From Treponema sp. UBA4873 (GTDB lineage Bacteria; Spirochaetota; Spirochaetia; Treponematales; Treponemataceae): 64,000 nucleotides of DNA. This document shows, in pieces, positions 16,551-26,108 of this stretch (the first letter of the stretch is position 1; the number at the start of each line of letters is the position of its first letter). The translations under genes and the position numbers were made by a program. The notes under the pieces were generated by a model that saw nothing but the letters and a program-made list of their open reading frames with translations, had not been told where the DNA came from and ran no database searches. Location of the stretch: NCBI GenBank assembly GCA_002399405.1, contig DHDP01000002.1, forward strand, positions 392,409-456,408, given 5' to 3'.

Positions 16551-17351
16551 ATGAGTGATATTACAGTAAGCGTTATCGGATGCGGTTCCATGGGCGGCGC
16601 GGTTATCCGTGCAGTCTGCGGAAAGTACGATCCGAAAACGGTGACGATTAGCGCGAAACATTTTGAACATGCGCAGAATCTTGCGTTCGACGTAAAATGT
16701 ACCGCCGTCGATTCAAATGCAAAAGCCGCCGCTGCCGGTAAATATGTGTTTATCGCGGTAAAGCCGGCCTACGTCGCGGACGTCATGAAAGAAATTGCCG
16801 GGGTTCTTCGCAGCGATGCGGTCGTTATTTCCATGGCTGCAGGGCTCTCTCTCGAAAAACTCCGCACTATGACCGACAGACCCGTCGTGCGGATCATGCC
16901 GAATATGCCTGCTCAGATAGGCGAGGCGATGACGGCACTTTCCTGCGGCGACGACGTCGAAGCCGGCAGGCTTGCGGATATAACCGCGCTTCTTGAATGT
17001 GCGGGGAAAGTTGAAAAGGTCGACGAAAAACTGATGGACTGCGTGACTGCGGTAAGCGGTTCCGGTCCTGCGTATGTGTTTATGTTTATTGAAGCGCTTG
17101 CCGATGCGGCCGTACGTTTCGGCATGCCGCGGGCGCAGGCGTACGTGTATGCGGCGCAGACGGTGAAAGGTTCCGCGTCTATGGCGCTTGCCGATGAACG
17201 CTGTCCGGCCGCTCTCAAGGATGCGGTGTGTTCCCCCGCCGGTACGACGATAGAAGGTGTCGCCGCTCTTGAAAAAGACGGATTCCGGAACGCAGTGTTC
17301 GATGCGGTGAAGGCCGCGTACGACAAGTCGGTCAGCATGGGGAAAAAATAA
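16551..17351 (+). CDS. proC: pyrroline-5-carboxylate reductase
   Basis: A 266-aa NAD(P)H-dependent enzyme catalysing the last step of proline synthesis. The Rossmann motif is VIGCGSMGGAV (about 8); VRIMPNMPAQIGEAMTAL and the C-terminal signature AVSGSGPAYVFMFIEALADA with SPAGTTIEGVAALE are diagnostic. The length is typical. It is the third gene of proABC, 20 bp after proB. Confidence 0.96.
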   Translation: MSDITVSVIGCGSMGGAVIRAVCGKYDPKTVTISAKHFEHAQNLAFDVKCTAVDSNAKAAAAGKYVFIAVKPAYVADVMKEIAGVLRSDAVVISMAAGLSLEKLRTMTDRPVVRIMPNMPAQIGEAMTALSCGDDVEAGRLADITALLECAGKVEKVDEKLMDCVTAVSGSGPAYVFMFIEALADAAVRFGMPRAQAYVYAAQTVKGSASMALADERCPAALKDAVCSPAGTTIEGVAALEKDGFRNAVFDAVKAAYDKSVSMGKK

Positions 17352-17357
17352 TAATTT

Positions 17358-18500
17358 ATGACGACAACAGTTGCTCTGCAGAAATGTGATGAATACGATT
17401 TTGATAAAGTGTATGCAGCCGTACAGCAGCTGTTCCGTCTTGTTCCTCCGCCCGACGTCCGGGGAAAAACGGTATTGGTGAAACCGAACATTCTTTCACC
17501 CAAGAAACCGGAGAACGCAGTCTGTACGCATCCGGTCGTTGTCGGAGCGGTCGTAAAATCATTTGTCGAGCTCGGAGCTGCGCGTGTACTGGCCGGCGAA
17601 TCCCCCGGTGTCGGAAGTTCGATTTCCGCGGCAAAAGCGACGGGGGTGTACGATGAGGTCGTCAAAAACGGCGGCGAATGGGCAGATTTCGGCGCTGATC
17701 AGGTTACCGTCATGTGTCCTCACGGAAGACTCGTTAAGTCTTTTGAATTTGCGGCGCAGTTCGAACGGGCGGACGTAGTCGTATCTCTTGCAAAGCTCAA
17801 AACGCATCAGCTTATGTCGTACACCGGCGCCATGAAAAATCTTTTCGGCCTTATGGTCGGCCTGAAAAAGGCGCAGACACATTACCGTTTTCCGGATAAA
17901 AAAGAATTCGGGATGTTTCTTGTGGATTTGAATATTGCGGCGGACGCGTCGTATGCCGTTATGGATGCGGTCGTCGGCATGGAGGGCAGCGGCGGACCGG
18001 GAAACGGAGATCCCGTCAAACTCGGTTTTCTTGCCGCGTCGGACAATATTGCGGCGCTCGACTGGGAATGCGCCTCAATCGTCGGATATAATCCGCACGA
18101 TATTGTTTATCTGGAGGAAGCGCTGCAGCGCGGCGTGTGGTTCGCTTCTCCCGACAGGATACGGACCGCAGGATGCACGGCCGAAGATGTGAAGCCCGCG
18201 TCGTTTAAAATTGTTAAAACTGCAGCTCCCGCGCTCGAAGCCATGCTTCCCTCATGGGTTAACGCGGCGGCAAAAGCCCTGTTTACGCGTAGTCCTTCGT
18301 TTAATAAAGCAAAATGCGTGCGTTGCGAACGCTGCGTGGAAATCTGTCCGGTACATATACTTTCCTTTGCGGAAGATCGGAAAACAGGAAAAAGGGTGAC
18401 AATCGGCAGCAGAAGCAGCTGCCTGCACTGCTTCTGCTGCCACGAAATCTGCCCTGCGGAAGCAGTCAGTCTGCGGCATTTTGTCCGCAGCCATTATTAA
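17358..18500 (+). CDS. DUF362 protein with C-terminal 2[4Fe-4S] ferredoxin
   Basis: A 380-aa protein with a DUF362 domain (about 1-290; VLVKPNILSPKKPENAVCTH and LKTHQLMSYTGAMKNLFG) followed by a ferredoxin domain (about 315-375). The cluster motifs are CVRCERCVEICPV and CLHCFCCHEICPA; the second is C-x2-C-x2-C-x3-C. The role of DUF362 is unknown to me, and fused ferredoxins suggest electron transfer. It follows proC by 6 bp and may be co-transcribed with it, though a link to proline synthesis is unlikely. It is convergent with the ABC exporter genes. Confidence 0.85.
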   Translation: MTTTVALQKCDEYDFDKVYAAVQQLFRLVPPPDVRGKTVLVKPNILSPKKPENAVCTHPVVVGAVVKSFVELGAARVLAGESPGVGSSISAAKATGVYDEVVKNGGEWADFGADQVTVMCPHGRLVKSFEFAAQFERADVVVSLAKLKTHQLMSYTGAMKNLFGLMVGLKKAQTHYRFPDKKEFGMFLVDLNIAADASYAVMDAVVGMEGSGGPGNGDPVKLGFLAASDNIAALDWECASIVGYNPHDIVYLEEALQRGVWFASPDRIRTAGCTAEDVKPASFKIVKTAAPALEAMLPSWVNAAAKALFTRSPSFNKAKCVRCERCVEICPVHILSFAEDRKTGKRVTIGSRSSCLHCFCCHEICPAEAVSLRHFVRSHY

Positions 18501-18505
18501 TCCGC

Positions 18506-20278
18506 TCAGTTGTTGAACTGCGCGGTATAGAGATTGTAGTATTCGCCTTTCTTTTCCATCAGTTCCATCGGTGACCCCTGTTCCGCGATTCCGCCGTTGT
18601 CTATGACCATGATGCGGTCCGCGTTCCTGATTGTGGACAGCCGGTGCGCTATGACGAACGACGTGCGTCCCCTGAGCAGCGCTGCGATTCCCTGCTGGAC
18701 GAGCTGCTCCGTGTGCGTGTCGATGCTCGACGTCGCTTCGTCGAGAATGAGGATGCGCGGCATTGAAAGCATGGTGCGCGCGAATGCTATGAGCTGACGC
18801 TGTCCGTTGGACAATTCGCCCCCGCGTGCGGTAAGCGCAGTGTCGTATCCGTTTTCCATTTTCAAAATGAAGTCGTCAGCGTGAACTGCTCTGGCTGCGT
18901 TAATAATTTCTTCCTCCGTTGCGTCAAGGCGGCCGTAGCGTATGTTGTCCCGGATTGTTCCGGAAAATATATAGTTGTCCTGCGTCATAATTCCCATCTG
19001 ACTGCGGAGGCTTTCAATCGCGACGTCCCGTATGTTTACGCCGTCGATCGTTACGGCGCCGCGTTCCGGATCGTAAAATCTGCTTATCAGATTAACAATC
19101 GTCGATTTTCCGGCCCCCGTCGGTCCCACGAGTGCGATCGTTTCGCCCGGCTTCACCGTAAAGCTCACGTCGTGAAGCACCTGCGTGTCCCTGTCGTACG
19201 AAAACGTCACGTGGTCGAAGCATACGCCGCCTTTTATTGCAGGCATGTCCGGTGCTCCCGGTGCATCTTTAATGCCGGGCTGCGTATCCATAATCTCGAA
19301 AATCCGTTCCGCACCCGATATCGTCGTCGTAAGCTGATTGTAGAAGTTGCTCAGGTTCATGATAGGCTGCCAGAACATACCGATGTACGTACCGAACGCA
19401 AGGTACATTCCGATTGAAACGCTGCCGACGCCGAGAATCTTTATTCCCGCATAGTACAGCGCGAGCATGCCCAGCCCCCAGCACAGGTCGATGACTGAAC
19501 CGAACGCGTCGCTCCAGCGGACTGCGCTGATGAACGTGTCTCGGTGTTCGCCGACGAGCATGTTGAACGTGGCGTCGGTTTCCTTTTCCGCGTTGAAGCT
19601 CTGGATGATTTTTATGCCCGACAGGTCTTCATTGATGAACGCGTTCATGTTCGACGACTTCTTGCGGAAAATCTGCCAGTGCGCGTGACTGTGTTTCTGT
19701 ATGATAAGTATGCCTATAATCATGAACGGAAGACTCCACAGCGCCGCCGCCGCGAGCTTTGCATTTTTTGCGAACATGATGACAGAGACGCAGACGACCG
19801 TCGTAAGGTCGGGAATCAGCGTAGTGACGCTGTTCTCAATGACATCTTTGAGGGAGTTCACGTCGCCGATGAGCCGTGCGAGAATTTTCCCCGTAGGACG
19901 TCCGTCGAAGAACGTGAAGTCGAGCGTCTGGATATGGTTGAACAGTTCCTGTCGTATTTCCTTAATGACGCTGTTGCTCACTTTAGACATAAGGAACATG
20001 CGGACTTTTATCGCGACTATCATGATGATGTTGAGTGCGGCGGCAACGATTAATAATTTAATAAGACCCGGAATATCGCCGGCAGCGACATACGTGTCGA
20101 CGGCGCGCTGCATGAACAGAGGATTCGCGAGCGACACGGCCGTGCAGAACGCCATAAGTGCGAGCACTCCCGTTATACGCGCCCGGTATCTGAGAAGGTA
20201 TTTGAAAAGTCTGAGCAGCGTAACGTGTTTGTCCGCGTTTACGGACTGCTCGTCGTCTTTGTATGAATTGACTGCCAT
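18506..20278 (-). CDS. ABC exporter subunit, canonical ATPase site
   Basis: A 590-aa half-transporter: six predicted membrane helices (about 35-320) then an ATPase domain. Walker A is GPTGAGKSTIVN, the signature LSNGQRQLIAF has N in place of the usual first G, and Walker B is LILDEATSSID with the catalytic Glu. It overlaps the upstream partner gene by one base (TAATG). The pair matches heterodimeric multidrug or lipid exporters such as BmrCD or TM287/288, in which only one of the two ATP sites is fully active. The substrate is unknown. Confidence 0.9.
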   Translation of the reverse strand: MAVNSYKDDEQSVNADKHVTLLRLFKYLLRYRARITGVLALMAFCTAVSLANPLFMQRAVDTYVAAGDIPGLIKLLIVAAALNIIMIVAIKVRMFLMSKVSNSVIKEIRQELFNHIQTLDFTFFDGRPTGKILARLIGDVNSLKDVIENSVTTLIPDLTTVVCVSVIMFAKNAKLAAAALWSLPFMIIGILIIQKHSHAHWQIFRKKSSNMNAFINEDLSGIKIIQSFNAEKETDATFNMLVGEHRDTFISAVRWSDAFGSVIDLCWGLGMLALYYAGIKILGVGSVSIGMYLAFGTYIGMFWQPIMNLSNFYNQLTTTISGAERIFEIMDTQPGIKDAPGAPDMPAIKGGVCFDHVTFSYDRDTQVLHDVSFTVKPGETIALVGPTGAGKSTIVNLISRFYDPERGAVTIDGVNIRDVAIESLRSQMGIMTQDNYIFSGTIRDNIRYGRLDATEEEIINAARAVHADDFILKMENGYDTALTARGGELSNGQRQLIAFARTMLSMPRILILDEATSSIDTHTEQLVQQGIAALLRGRTSFVIAHRLSTIRNADRIMVIDNGGIAEQGSPMELMEKKGEYYNLYTAQFNN

Positions 20279-22020
20279 TAGTTGTTCTCCGTTGTACCGC
20301 CGTACTGCGTTTTATACGTTTCGTAGTACAGCCCTTTCCGTGCAAGCAGCTGCCCGTGCGTTCCCCGTTCCGCAACAGCTCCCTTGTCGAGTACGATGAT
20401 TTCATCCGCGTTGCGGACTGCGCTTATACGGTGCGCAATAATAATTTTTGTCGTGCCGGTAAGACGGGAAAGCATTTTCTGTATTTCCTGCTCCGTTTCC
20501 GTATCGAGCGCCGACGTTGAATCGTCGAGAACGAGCACCGGTGCGCCTCGTGAAAGCGCGCGCGCGATAGTAAGCCGCTGCTTCTGTCCGCCGCTCAGTC
20601 CGACACCGCGCTCTCCTATGACCGTCTCGTACTGCTCGTCCATTTTTTCCACAAAACCGCCGGCCTGCGCGCGGTGCACCGCGTCTTTTACCGCAGGCAT
20701 GTCGAGCCTGTTTTTGCGGCCGAGCTTTACGTTGTCGCTGATTGTGTCCGAAAACAGAAATACGTCCTGCATGACGCACGCGATGCTTGTCCGCAGCTGC
20801 TCGAGCGAGAGCAGCCGGATGTCCGTGCCGTCAAGCCTGATGGTGCCGCCCGTCGCGTCGTACATGCGTTTGAGCATGTTGATGACGGTCGTCTTACCTG
20901 CTCCCGTCGCGCCCATAATGCCGATTGTGCGGCCGGCAGGTACCGTGAATGAAACGTCGCGCAGTATTGCGTGCGATTCGTCCTTTACGAATGAAACGTT
21001 GTCGAACTCGATCGTGCCTTTTACTTCCGGCAATATCACCGGATGCGCGCTTTCGGTGATTTGCGGCATTTCCGCATAGATTGCGTTTATGCGCCGTGCC
21101 GACGCGCGTGCCGACGAAAGTCCGTTCGTAAGCCAGCCGAGCATTTCCATAGGCCATACGATGTTCATCGAATACTGCACGAACGCGGAAAGCTCTCCGA
21201 GCGTCAGTTCCCTGCGGATTACCATCAGTCCGCCGGAAAGCAGTACGAGCACGGGAAGCAGATGCGTAACTGCCAGAATGAACGGATAATACGTGACGAA
21301 AACGCGCGACTGCTTCACGTTCAGATCGTAATAGCGCGAATTGTGTCCGAAGAATTTTTTGATTTCAAACGCTTCCCGTGCGAACGCCTTTACCGTGCGG
21401 ACTCCCGAAAGATTTTCCTGCGCAGTGTTGTTGAGCACCGAGTTTTCCTGCGAGATGTCTTCATAAATGCCGCCGAGCTTCCGCTCCATGAATACTGCGA
21501 CGCAGCCCGCAATCACCATTCCGATTGTCGGAATAACGGCGAGTTTCCAGCACATCGAGTACATGCAGTACAGCACGATGAGCGTGTGAACAGCGACTTC
21601 GATAATCAGCATGCCGATGAAACCGAGTCCGTCCCAGATGCGGTCGATGTCGTCCTTTACGCGCGACATAAGTTCGCCGCTGTTTATTTTGTCGAAGAAA
21701 TTTGCGGAGAGCGACTGAATCTTGCGGAACAGATCGATGCGCAGCTGACTGCCGATGGTTGCCGCCGTCGTGTCGAACAGGTACTCCTTCGTATACTGAA
21801 AAATGCAGCGTCCGACGCCGACGGCAAGATAGCCGAGCAGAAATTTCCACAGCAGTTCAATCTGCCGCGCAATTACGACGTCGTCTATAATATGCTGCGT
21901 AATAAGCGGCGAGAGCATGTCGAGAGACACGCTCAGCAGCATGGCGGTGAGACCGACAGTGTACGCCAGCCAGTGCTGTCTGATGTACTTTTGTACATTG
22001 AGTTTTTGAGATGTACCCAT
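20278..22020 (-). CDS. ABC exporter subunit, degenerate ATPase site
   Basis: A 580-aa half-transporter with six membrane helices (about 18-315) and an ATPase domain. Walker A is GATGAGKTTVIN and the signature is LSGGQKQRLTIARAL, but Walker B reads LVLDDSTSALD, with Asp where the catalytic Glu should be. This is the standard sign of the degenerate half of a heterodimeric exporter; its partner follows with a 1-nt overlap. The promoter region carries a 10-bp inverted repeat (22036-22070), so expression is probably controlled by a repressor encoded elsewhere. Confidence 0.9.
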   Translation of the reverse strand: MGTSQKLNVQKYIRQHWLAYTVGLTAMLLSVSLDMLSPLITQHIIDDVVIARQIELLWKFLLGYLAVGVGRCIFQYTKEYLFDTTAATIGSQLRIDLFRKIQSLSANFFDKINSGELMSRVKDDIDRIWDGLGFIGMLIIEVAVHTLIVLYCMYSMCWKLAVIPTIGMVIAGCVAVFMERKLGGIYEDISQENSVLNNTAQENLSGVRTVKAFAREAFEIKKFFGHNSRYYDLNVKQSRVFVTYYPFILAVTHLLPVLVLLSGGLMVIRRELTLGELSAFVQYSMNIVWPMEMLGWLTNGLSSARASARRINAIYAEMPQITESAHPVILPEVKGTIEFDNVSFVKDESHAILRDVSFTVPAGRTIGIMGATGAGKTTVINMLKRMYDATGGTIRLDGTDIRLLSLEQLRTSIACVMQDVFLFSDTISDNVKLGRKNRLDMPAVKDAVHRAQAGGFVEKMDEQYETVIGERGVGLSGGQKQRLTIARALSRGAPVLVLDDSTSALDTETEQEIQKMLSRLTGTTKIIIAHRISAVRNADEIIVLDKGAVAERGTHGQLLARKGLYYETYKTQYGGTTENN

Positions 22021-22035
22021 AAAATGACCCCGAAG

Positions 22036-22091
22036 TATAGTAAGTTGTGAAGTGCTATATACTTACTATAATAAGGGAAGAATATTGTCAA
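22036..22091 (-). promoter_or_regulatory. ABC exporter promoter and inverted repeat
   Basis: On the - strand TTGACA (22086-22091) precedes TATAGT (22065-22070), with a short 15-nt spacer. A perfect inverted repeat, TATAGTAAGT (22036-22045) and ACTTACTATA (22061-22070), covers the -10 and the early leader. This is a probable repressor site. Confidence 0.55.
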
Positions 22092-22159
22092 TACAGATGT
22101 ATTGTCTTCATAAGTCAAAGGATACAGGGGACGGGGACCGCCCGTTACACCGTCGCGTT

Positions 22160-22417
22160 TCAGAGGGACCGCATGAGGAAATCTTTCAGCGCGGCGGCGG
22201 CGTTGTCCTCGTCCCCGCCTTCGGCAGTAACGCTGACTGTATGCCCCTGCTTTATTCCCAGGCTCATCACGGCAAGCATTCTTTTGCAGTCTGCTGATTT
22301 TCCGTTTCCTGCTATGGTAATCCTGCTGGCAAACGTCTTTGCAAGTGCGACCAGTTCGCCTGCCGGGCGGGCGTGGATGCCGAGCGTGTCGGTAATTGTA
22401 TAATCGAATGTTTTCAT
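22160..22417 (-). CDS. ptsH: phosphocarrier protein HPr
   Basis: An 85-aa HPr with the phosphorylatable His in GIHARPAGEL (about residue 15). The usual regulatory Ser46 segment (as in LKSIMGVMSLG) reads CKRMLAVMSLG, so Arg stands where Ser would be phosphorylated by HPr kinase. The protein can therefore carry phosphate from Enzyme I, but Ser-P type catabolite control through it looks impossible. It is the last gene of fruR-fruK-fruA-ptsH, and the Enzyme I gene lies upstream behind a terminator. Confidence 0.92.
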   Translation of the reverse strand: MKTFDYTITDTLGIHARPAGELVALAKTFASRITIAGNGKSADCKRMLAVMSLGIKQGHTVSVTAEGGDEDNAAAALKDFLMRSL

Positions 22418-22439
22418 GCAGTTCCTCTGTAATTCGTAA

Positions 22440-24344
22440 TTATTCCGTGACTCTCTTTTTCGTTATGCCGAGCAGTACCGCGCCGAGGAATGAGCCGGCG
22501 AGCAGTGCAAGTATGTACATGAACGGATGTCCTACGACGGGGAATACGAACACACCGCCGTGAGGAGCCATCAGAGTGCAGCCGGCAGCCATCGAAATGC
22601 CGCCGGCGAGTGCGGAGCCGATGATGCAGCACGGAAGCACGTGAAGCGGATCGGACGCCGCGAACGGTATGGCGCCCTCGGTGATGAACGAGAATCCCAT
22701 GACGAAGTTTGCAGGTCCGGCCTTTCGTTCTTCCGCGGTGTATTTGTTTTTGAAGAGAATCGTGGAAATTGCGATTGCGATCGGCGGAACCATGCCTCCT
22801 ATCATGACTGCCGCCATGACGTTGTAGTTTCCGGATGCGATCGATGCGGTGCCGAATACGTACGCGGCTTTGTTCACCGGGCCGCCCATATCGACCGACA
22901 TCATGCCGCCGAGAATAATTCCGAGAATGATGCTGCTCGCGCCCGACATGCTCGAAAGTGCGTTGTGCATGAGCGTGTTAAGCGCGCCGATCGGCGGTTC
23001 GACGACGAACGTCATGAACAGTCCGATGATGAAAATACCGATGAGCGGGAATATCAGAATCGGTTTGAGTCCGTCGAGCGTTTTCGGCAGTTTTGAGAAA
23101 AGTTTCTTGAGGAGCAGAACGAGATAACCTGCTGCAAAACCTGCTATCATTGCGCCGATGAATCCGCTTTTTCCCTGCGATGCGATGAATCCGCCGACAA
23201 AACCTACCGCGAGTCCCGGACGATCCGCGATGCTCATGGCGATGAATCCGGCGAGGACGGGAAGCATGAAGCTGAACGCGCCGCCTCCTATCGTTTTGAA
23301 TATGCGCGCGACCGGTGTGATTGAACCGAACGACGAGCGCTGGTCGAACGGCAGCGAGTTTAAGTCGACGCTCAGTCCGTCGATAAGGAACGCGATTGCA
23401 ATAAGAATACCGCCTCCAACGACGAACGGGAGCATGTAGGAAACGCCGTTCATCAGGTGCTTGTAGACGACGTGTGCGGAGCTTTCTTTTCCGTACGTGT
23501 CGCCTCCTCCTGCCGCGGTTTTCTCAGCATGGTACACTGCGACTTTGCCGCTTGCCGCTTCCTCGATGAGTTTTTCCGCCTTGCTGATTCCGTCCGCGAC
23601 TTTGCACTGAATCACTCTTTTGCCGTCGAAGCGGCCGAGCGGAACTTTTGTATCCGCCGCAACGATGATGCAGTCCGCTTCTGCGATTTCTTCTGCAGTA
23701 AGCGCGTTCTTCGTGCCGCTCGCTCCGCGTGTTTCGACTTTCATGGAACAACCCATTCTGACGGCTGTCTTTTCCAGCGTTTCAGCGGCCATGTACGTAT
23801 GCGCGATTCCTGTCGGACACGCCGTCACTGCGAGCAGTTTTGCCCTGACGCTCTTAACGGCGGTATCGGTTCCTGCCGCTGCGTCTTTTGACGTTTCCGC
23901 TTCATCGACGATGGAAATGAATTCTTCAGTGCTTTTTGCGGCAAGCAGATTATTTATAAAATCCCCGTCAAGAAGCAGCGTTGAAAGTTTGCTGAGCACG
24001 TCGACGTGCACGTTGTCCTTTGTATCCGGCGCGGCAATAAGGAACATCAGCCTTACTTTTTCGCCGTCGGGCGCATCGTAATCGACGCCGGCAGGCAGCG
24101 TCATTGCCGCAAGTCCGGGAGCCCTGACCGACGGACCTTTGCAGTGCGGAATGGCGACTCCGTCGCCGACTGCGGTTGTCGCTTCCCGCTCCCGGGCGTG
24201 GACGCCTTCGAGATATGCTTTTTTGTCTTCAATTTTGCCGCCTGCCGTCATTAAATCAACAATCTGAGCAATGGCATCGTCTTTGTTTTCCGCCGATCCG
24301 TTGAGTTTGATGCTCCTCGGATCAAGCAAATCCTTAATTCTCAT
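22440..24344 (-). CDS. fruA: PTS fructose transporter IIABC
   Basis: A 634-aa fructose-specific Enzyme II with domains in the order IIA-IIB-IIC. IIA has the phospho-His in GVAIPHCKGP (about 66), IIB has the phospho-Cys in VTACPTGIAHT (about 177), and IIC spans about 285-630 with many membrane helices (MLPFVVGGGILIAIAFLI, GGPVNKAAYVFG). It imports fructose as fructose 1-phosphate. The neighbour fruK then makes fructose 1,6-bisphosphate. AGGAGG precedes the ATG. Confidence 0.95.
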   Translation of the reverse strand: MRIKDLLDPRSIKLNGSAENKDDAIAQIVDLMTAGGKIEDKKAYLEGVHAREREATTAVGDGVAIPHCKGPSVRAPGLAAMTLPAGVDYDAPDGEKVRLMFLIAAPDTKDNVHVDVLSKLSTLLLDGDFINNLLAAKSTEEFISIVDEAETSKDAAAGTDTAVKSVRAKLLAVTACPTGIAHTYMAAETLEKTAVRMGCSMKVETRGASGTKNALTAEEIAEADCIIVAADTKVPLGRFDGKRVIQCKVADGISKAEKLIEEAASGKVAVYHAEKTAAGGGDTYGKESSAHVVYKHLMNGVSYMLPFVVGGGILIAIAFLIDGLSVDLNSLPFDQRSSFGSITPVARIFKTIGGGAFSFMLPVLAGFIAMSIADRPGLAVGFVGGFIASQGKSGFIGAMIAGFAAGYLVLLLKKLFSKLPKTLDGLKPILIFPLIGIFIIGLFMTFVVEPPIGALNTLMHNALSSMSGASSIILGIILGGMMSVDMGGPVNKAAYVFGTASIASGNYNVMAAVMIGGMVPPIAIAISTILFKNKYTAEERKAGPANFVMGFSFITEGAIPFAASDPLHVLPCCIIGSALAGGISMAAGCTLMAPHGGVFVFPVVGHPFMYILALLAGSFLGAVLLGITKKRVTE

Positions 24345-24407
24345 ACATTCCTCCTATTATGTTAAAAAACGACACGCATGCATTGTACGTTTTTTAATAT
24401 CAGAAAA

Positions 24408-25322
24408 TCAGAAGTCGAAGTGCTGTTCGTGAAGAAGTTTTTCAACCTGTGCACGCGTTGCAAGCTGTTCCGAGAACGCGCTTGCCGAGCCGGTGCATAG
24501 TCCCATTTTAAATGCGTCCGCGTATGACCCGCCGTTCAGATAACCGGCGAGGAAGCCTGCGACCATTGAATCTCCCGCACCCACCGAGTTTTTCTTTTTT
24601 CCCTTCGGAGCCGCGCTTTTATATATTTTTCCGTTTTCGTCGATGAGGACGGCTCCGTCTCCCGCCATCGAGACGAGTACGTTGCGGGCCCCCATTTTTC
24701 TGAATTTTTCCGCATACGTGATGACGTCGTCCTTTGTCCTGAGCTCGACGCCGAAAATTTCTCCGAGTTCGTGATTGTTCGGTTTGACGAGGAACGGATG
24801 ATACTGCAGGACGTTTCTGAGCAGGTCGTTCGTCGCGTCGACGACGATTTTCGTTTTTTTTCCCTGCATCCGTTTCATGATGTCCATGTATACTGTTTCC
24901 GGCATCGTCGAAGGAATGCTGCCGGCGAGCACGAGAATGTCGCTGTCGGTGAGTCCGTTTATTTTTTCAAAAATAAGCGCAAGGTCGGAAGCGGTAATGA
25001 CGGGCCCCTGTCCGTTGATTTCGGTTTCTTCGTCCGATCTGAGCTTTACGTTGATCCGGGACATGCCCGATTTCACCGGGATAAAATCCGACGTGATTCC
25101 CTGTTCCGAAAGCATGCTGCTGATTTTTGTCCCGGTGAATCCCGCCGTAAAACCGAGCACGACAGAGTCGAGTCCCAGATTGTGCAGCACGATGGAAACG
25201 TTTATGCCTTTTCCTCCGGCATTGATTCGCTCCGCTGTCGTCCGGTTCACGACGCCCGTTTTGAATTTTTCAACATCGACGATATAATCGAGTGAAGGAT
25301 TTACTGTTACGGTGTAAATCAT
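24408..25322 (-). CDS. fruK: 1-phosphofructokinase
   Basis: A 304-aa PfkB-family kinase that turns fructose 1-phosphate into fructose 1,6-bisphosphate. The N-terminal substrate motif is INAGGKGINVSIVLHNLG (about 33), and the C-terminal anion-hole motif is NSVGAGDSMVAGFLAGYL with the catalytic Asp (about 250). It overlaps the fruR end by one base and lies 63 bp before fruA, so the pathway genes are one operon. Confidence 0.94.
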   Translation of the reverse strand: MIYTVTVNPSLDYIVDVEKFKTGVVNRTTAERINAGGKGINVSIVLHNLGLDSVVLGFTAGFTGTKISSMLSEQGITSDFIPVKSGMSRINVKLRSDEETEINGQGPVITASDLALIFEKINGLTDSDILVLAGSIPSTMPETVYMDIMKRMQGKKTKIVVDATNDLLRNVLQYHPFLVKPNNHELGEIFGVELRTKDDVITYAEKFRKMGARNVLVSMAGDGAVLIDENGKIYKSAAPKGKKKNSVGAGDSMVAGFLAGYLNGGSYADAFKMGLCTGSASAFSEQLATRAQVEKLLHEQHFDF

Positions 25323-26071
25323 TATCTGCTGACCTCCACAATATTTTTACATTCTGTGTATATATCATCTTCGATTTTCGAAGTGATGACCGTAGCCTGC
25401 GCGAAACCGGCGAACGTGACGCATGAAATCTGAGAAAACTTGCTTGCGTCGCAGACGACGAATTTTTCACGGGTCCGCGCCATTGAGGCTTTTTTGATGA
25501 GCGCTTCGTTTACGTCCGGCGTGCTGAATCCTGTTGCAAGGCTCGCTCCGTTCGTTCCCCAGAATCCCTTGGTGAAGTTGTATTTTGCAAGCGATTCGAC
25601 GGCTTCTTCTCCGACGACTGCCTCCGTCGGCTGCTTTATTTCGCCGCCGAGAATGTACGTGTGGAATCCCGCTTCCGAAAGATGCTTTGCGTGTGAAAAG
25701 CTGTTCGTCACGAATACAGCTTTTTTCTCGACGATAAAGTCGATGATGAGATTCGTCGTCGTGCCCGCGTCGAGGTAAACGAAATCATCCGGTCTGATGA
25801 GCGAAGCGGCGTACTTTGCGATTTCGATTTTTTCGGCGTGATTGCAGTTTTCGCGCGCCGGAATCGTGTCATCCTTTGTGCTGAACGTGACGTCTTTCGC
25901 AACCGCACCGCCGAACACCTTGGTAAGGCGGCCGTCCGAATCGAGCGTATTGAGATCCCGGCGGACGGTTGACTCGGACGTGCCCAGCTCCGCCATAAGT
26001 TCCTGAACTGTTACCGTTTTTCTTGCGTCGACAAGCGAAATTATTCTGCCGAGCCGTTCTTCCGTAAGCAT
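25322..26071 (-). CDS. fruR: DeoR-family regulator of the fructose operon
   Basis: A 249-aa DeoR regulator: N-terminal helix-turn-helix (VTVQELMAELGTSESTVRRDL, about 20-40) and the sugar-phosphate sensing domain (VYLDAGTTTNLI, VTNSFSHAKHL, KGFWGTNGASLATGF). The ATG at 26071 is chosen because GGTGAGGT lies 5-6 nt before it; the in-frame GTG at 26083 lies inside that site. Being first in the operon, it probably represses fruR-fruK-fruA-ptsH until fructose 1-phosphate appears. Two TTTGACG copies 30 bp apart upstream may be its sites. Confidence 0.92.
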   Translation of the reverse strand: MLTEERLGRIISLVDARKTVTVQELMAELGTSESTVRRDLNTLDSDGRLTKVFGGAVAKDVTFSTKDDTIPARENCNHAEKIEIAKYAASLIRPDDFVYLDAGTTTNLIIDFIVEKKAVFVTNSFSHAKHLSEAGFHTYILGGEIKQPTEAVVGEEAVESLAKYNFTKGFWGTNGASLATGFSTPDVNEALIKKASMARTREKFVVCDASKFSQISCVTFAGFAQATVITSKIEDDIYTECKNIVEVSR

Positions 26072-26108
26072 TGCGTACCTCACCGGATATCAGTGTAAGT
26101 CCGGTTTT

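Noticed and set aside
20278..22020. Degenerate Walker B (DD for DE) as a sign of pseudogene decay
   Set aside because: The reading frame is intact and this substitution is the normal feature of one half of heterodimeric exporters.
22125..22155. GGGGACGGGGACCG stretch like a REP or Y1-transposase-linked repeat
   Set aside because: There is only one copy here and no transposase gene in the window; similar strings occur by chance in many genomes.
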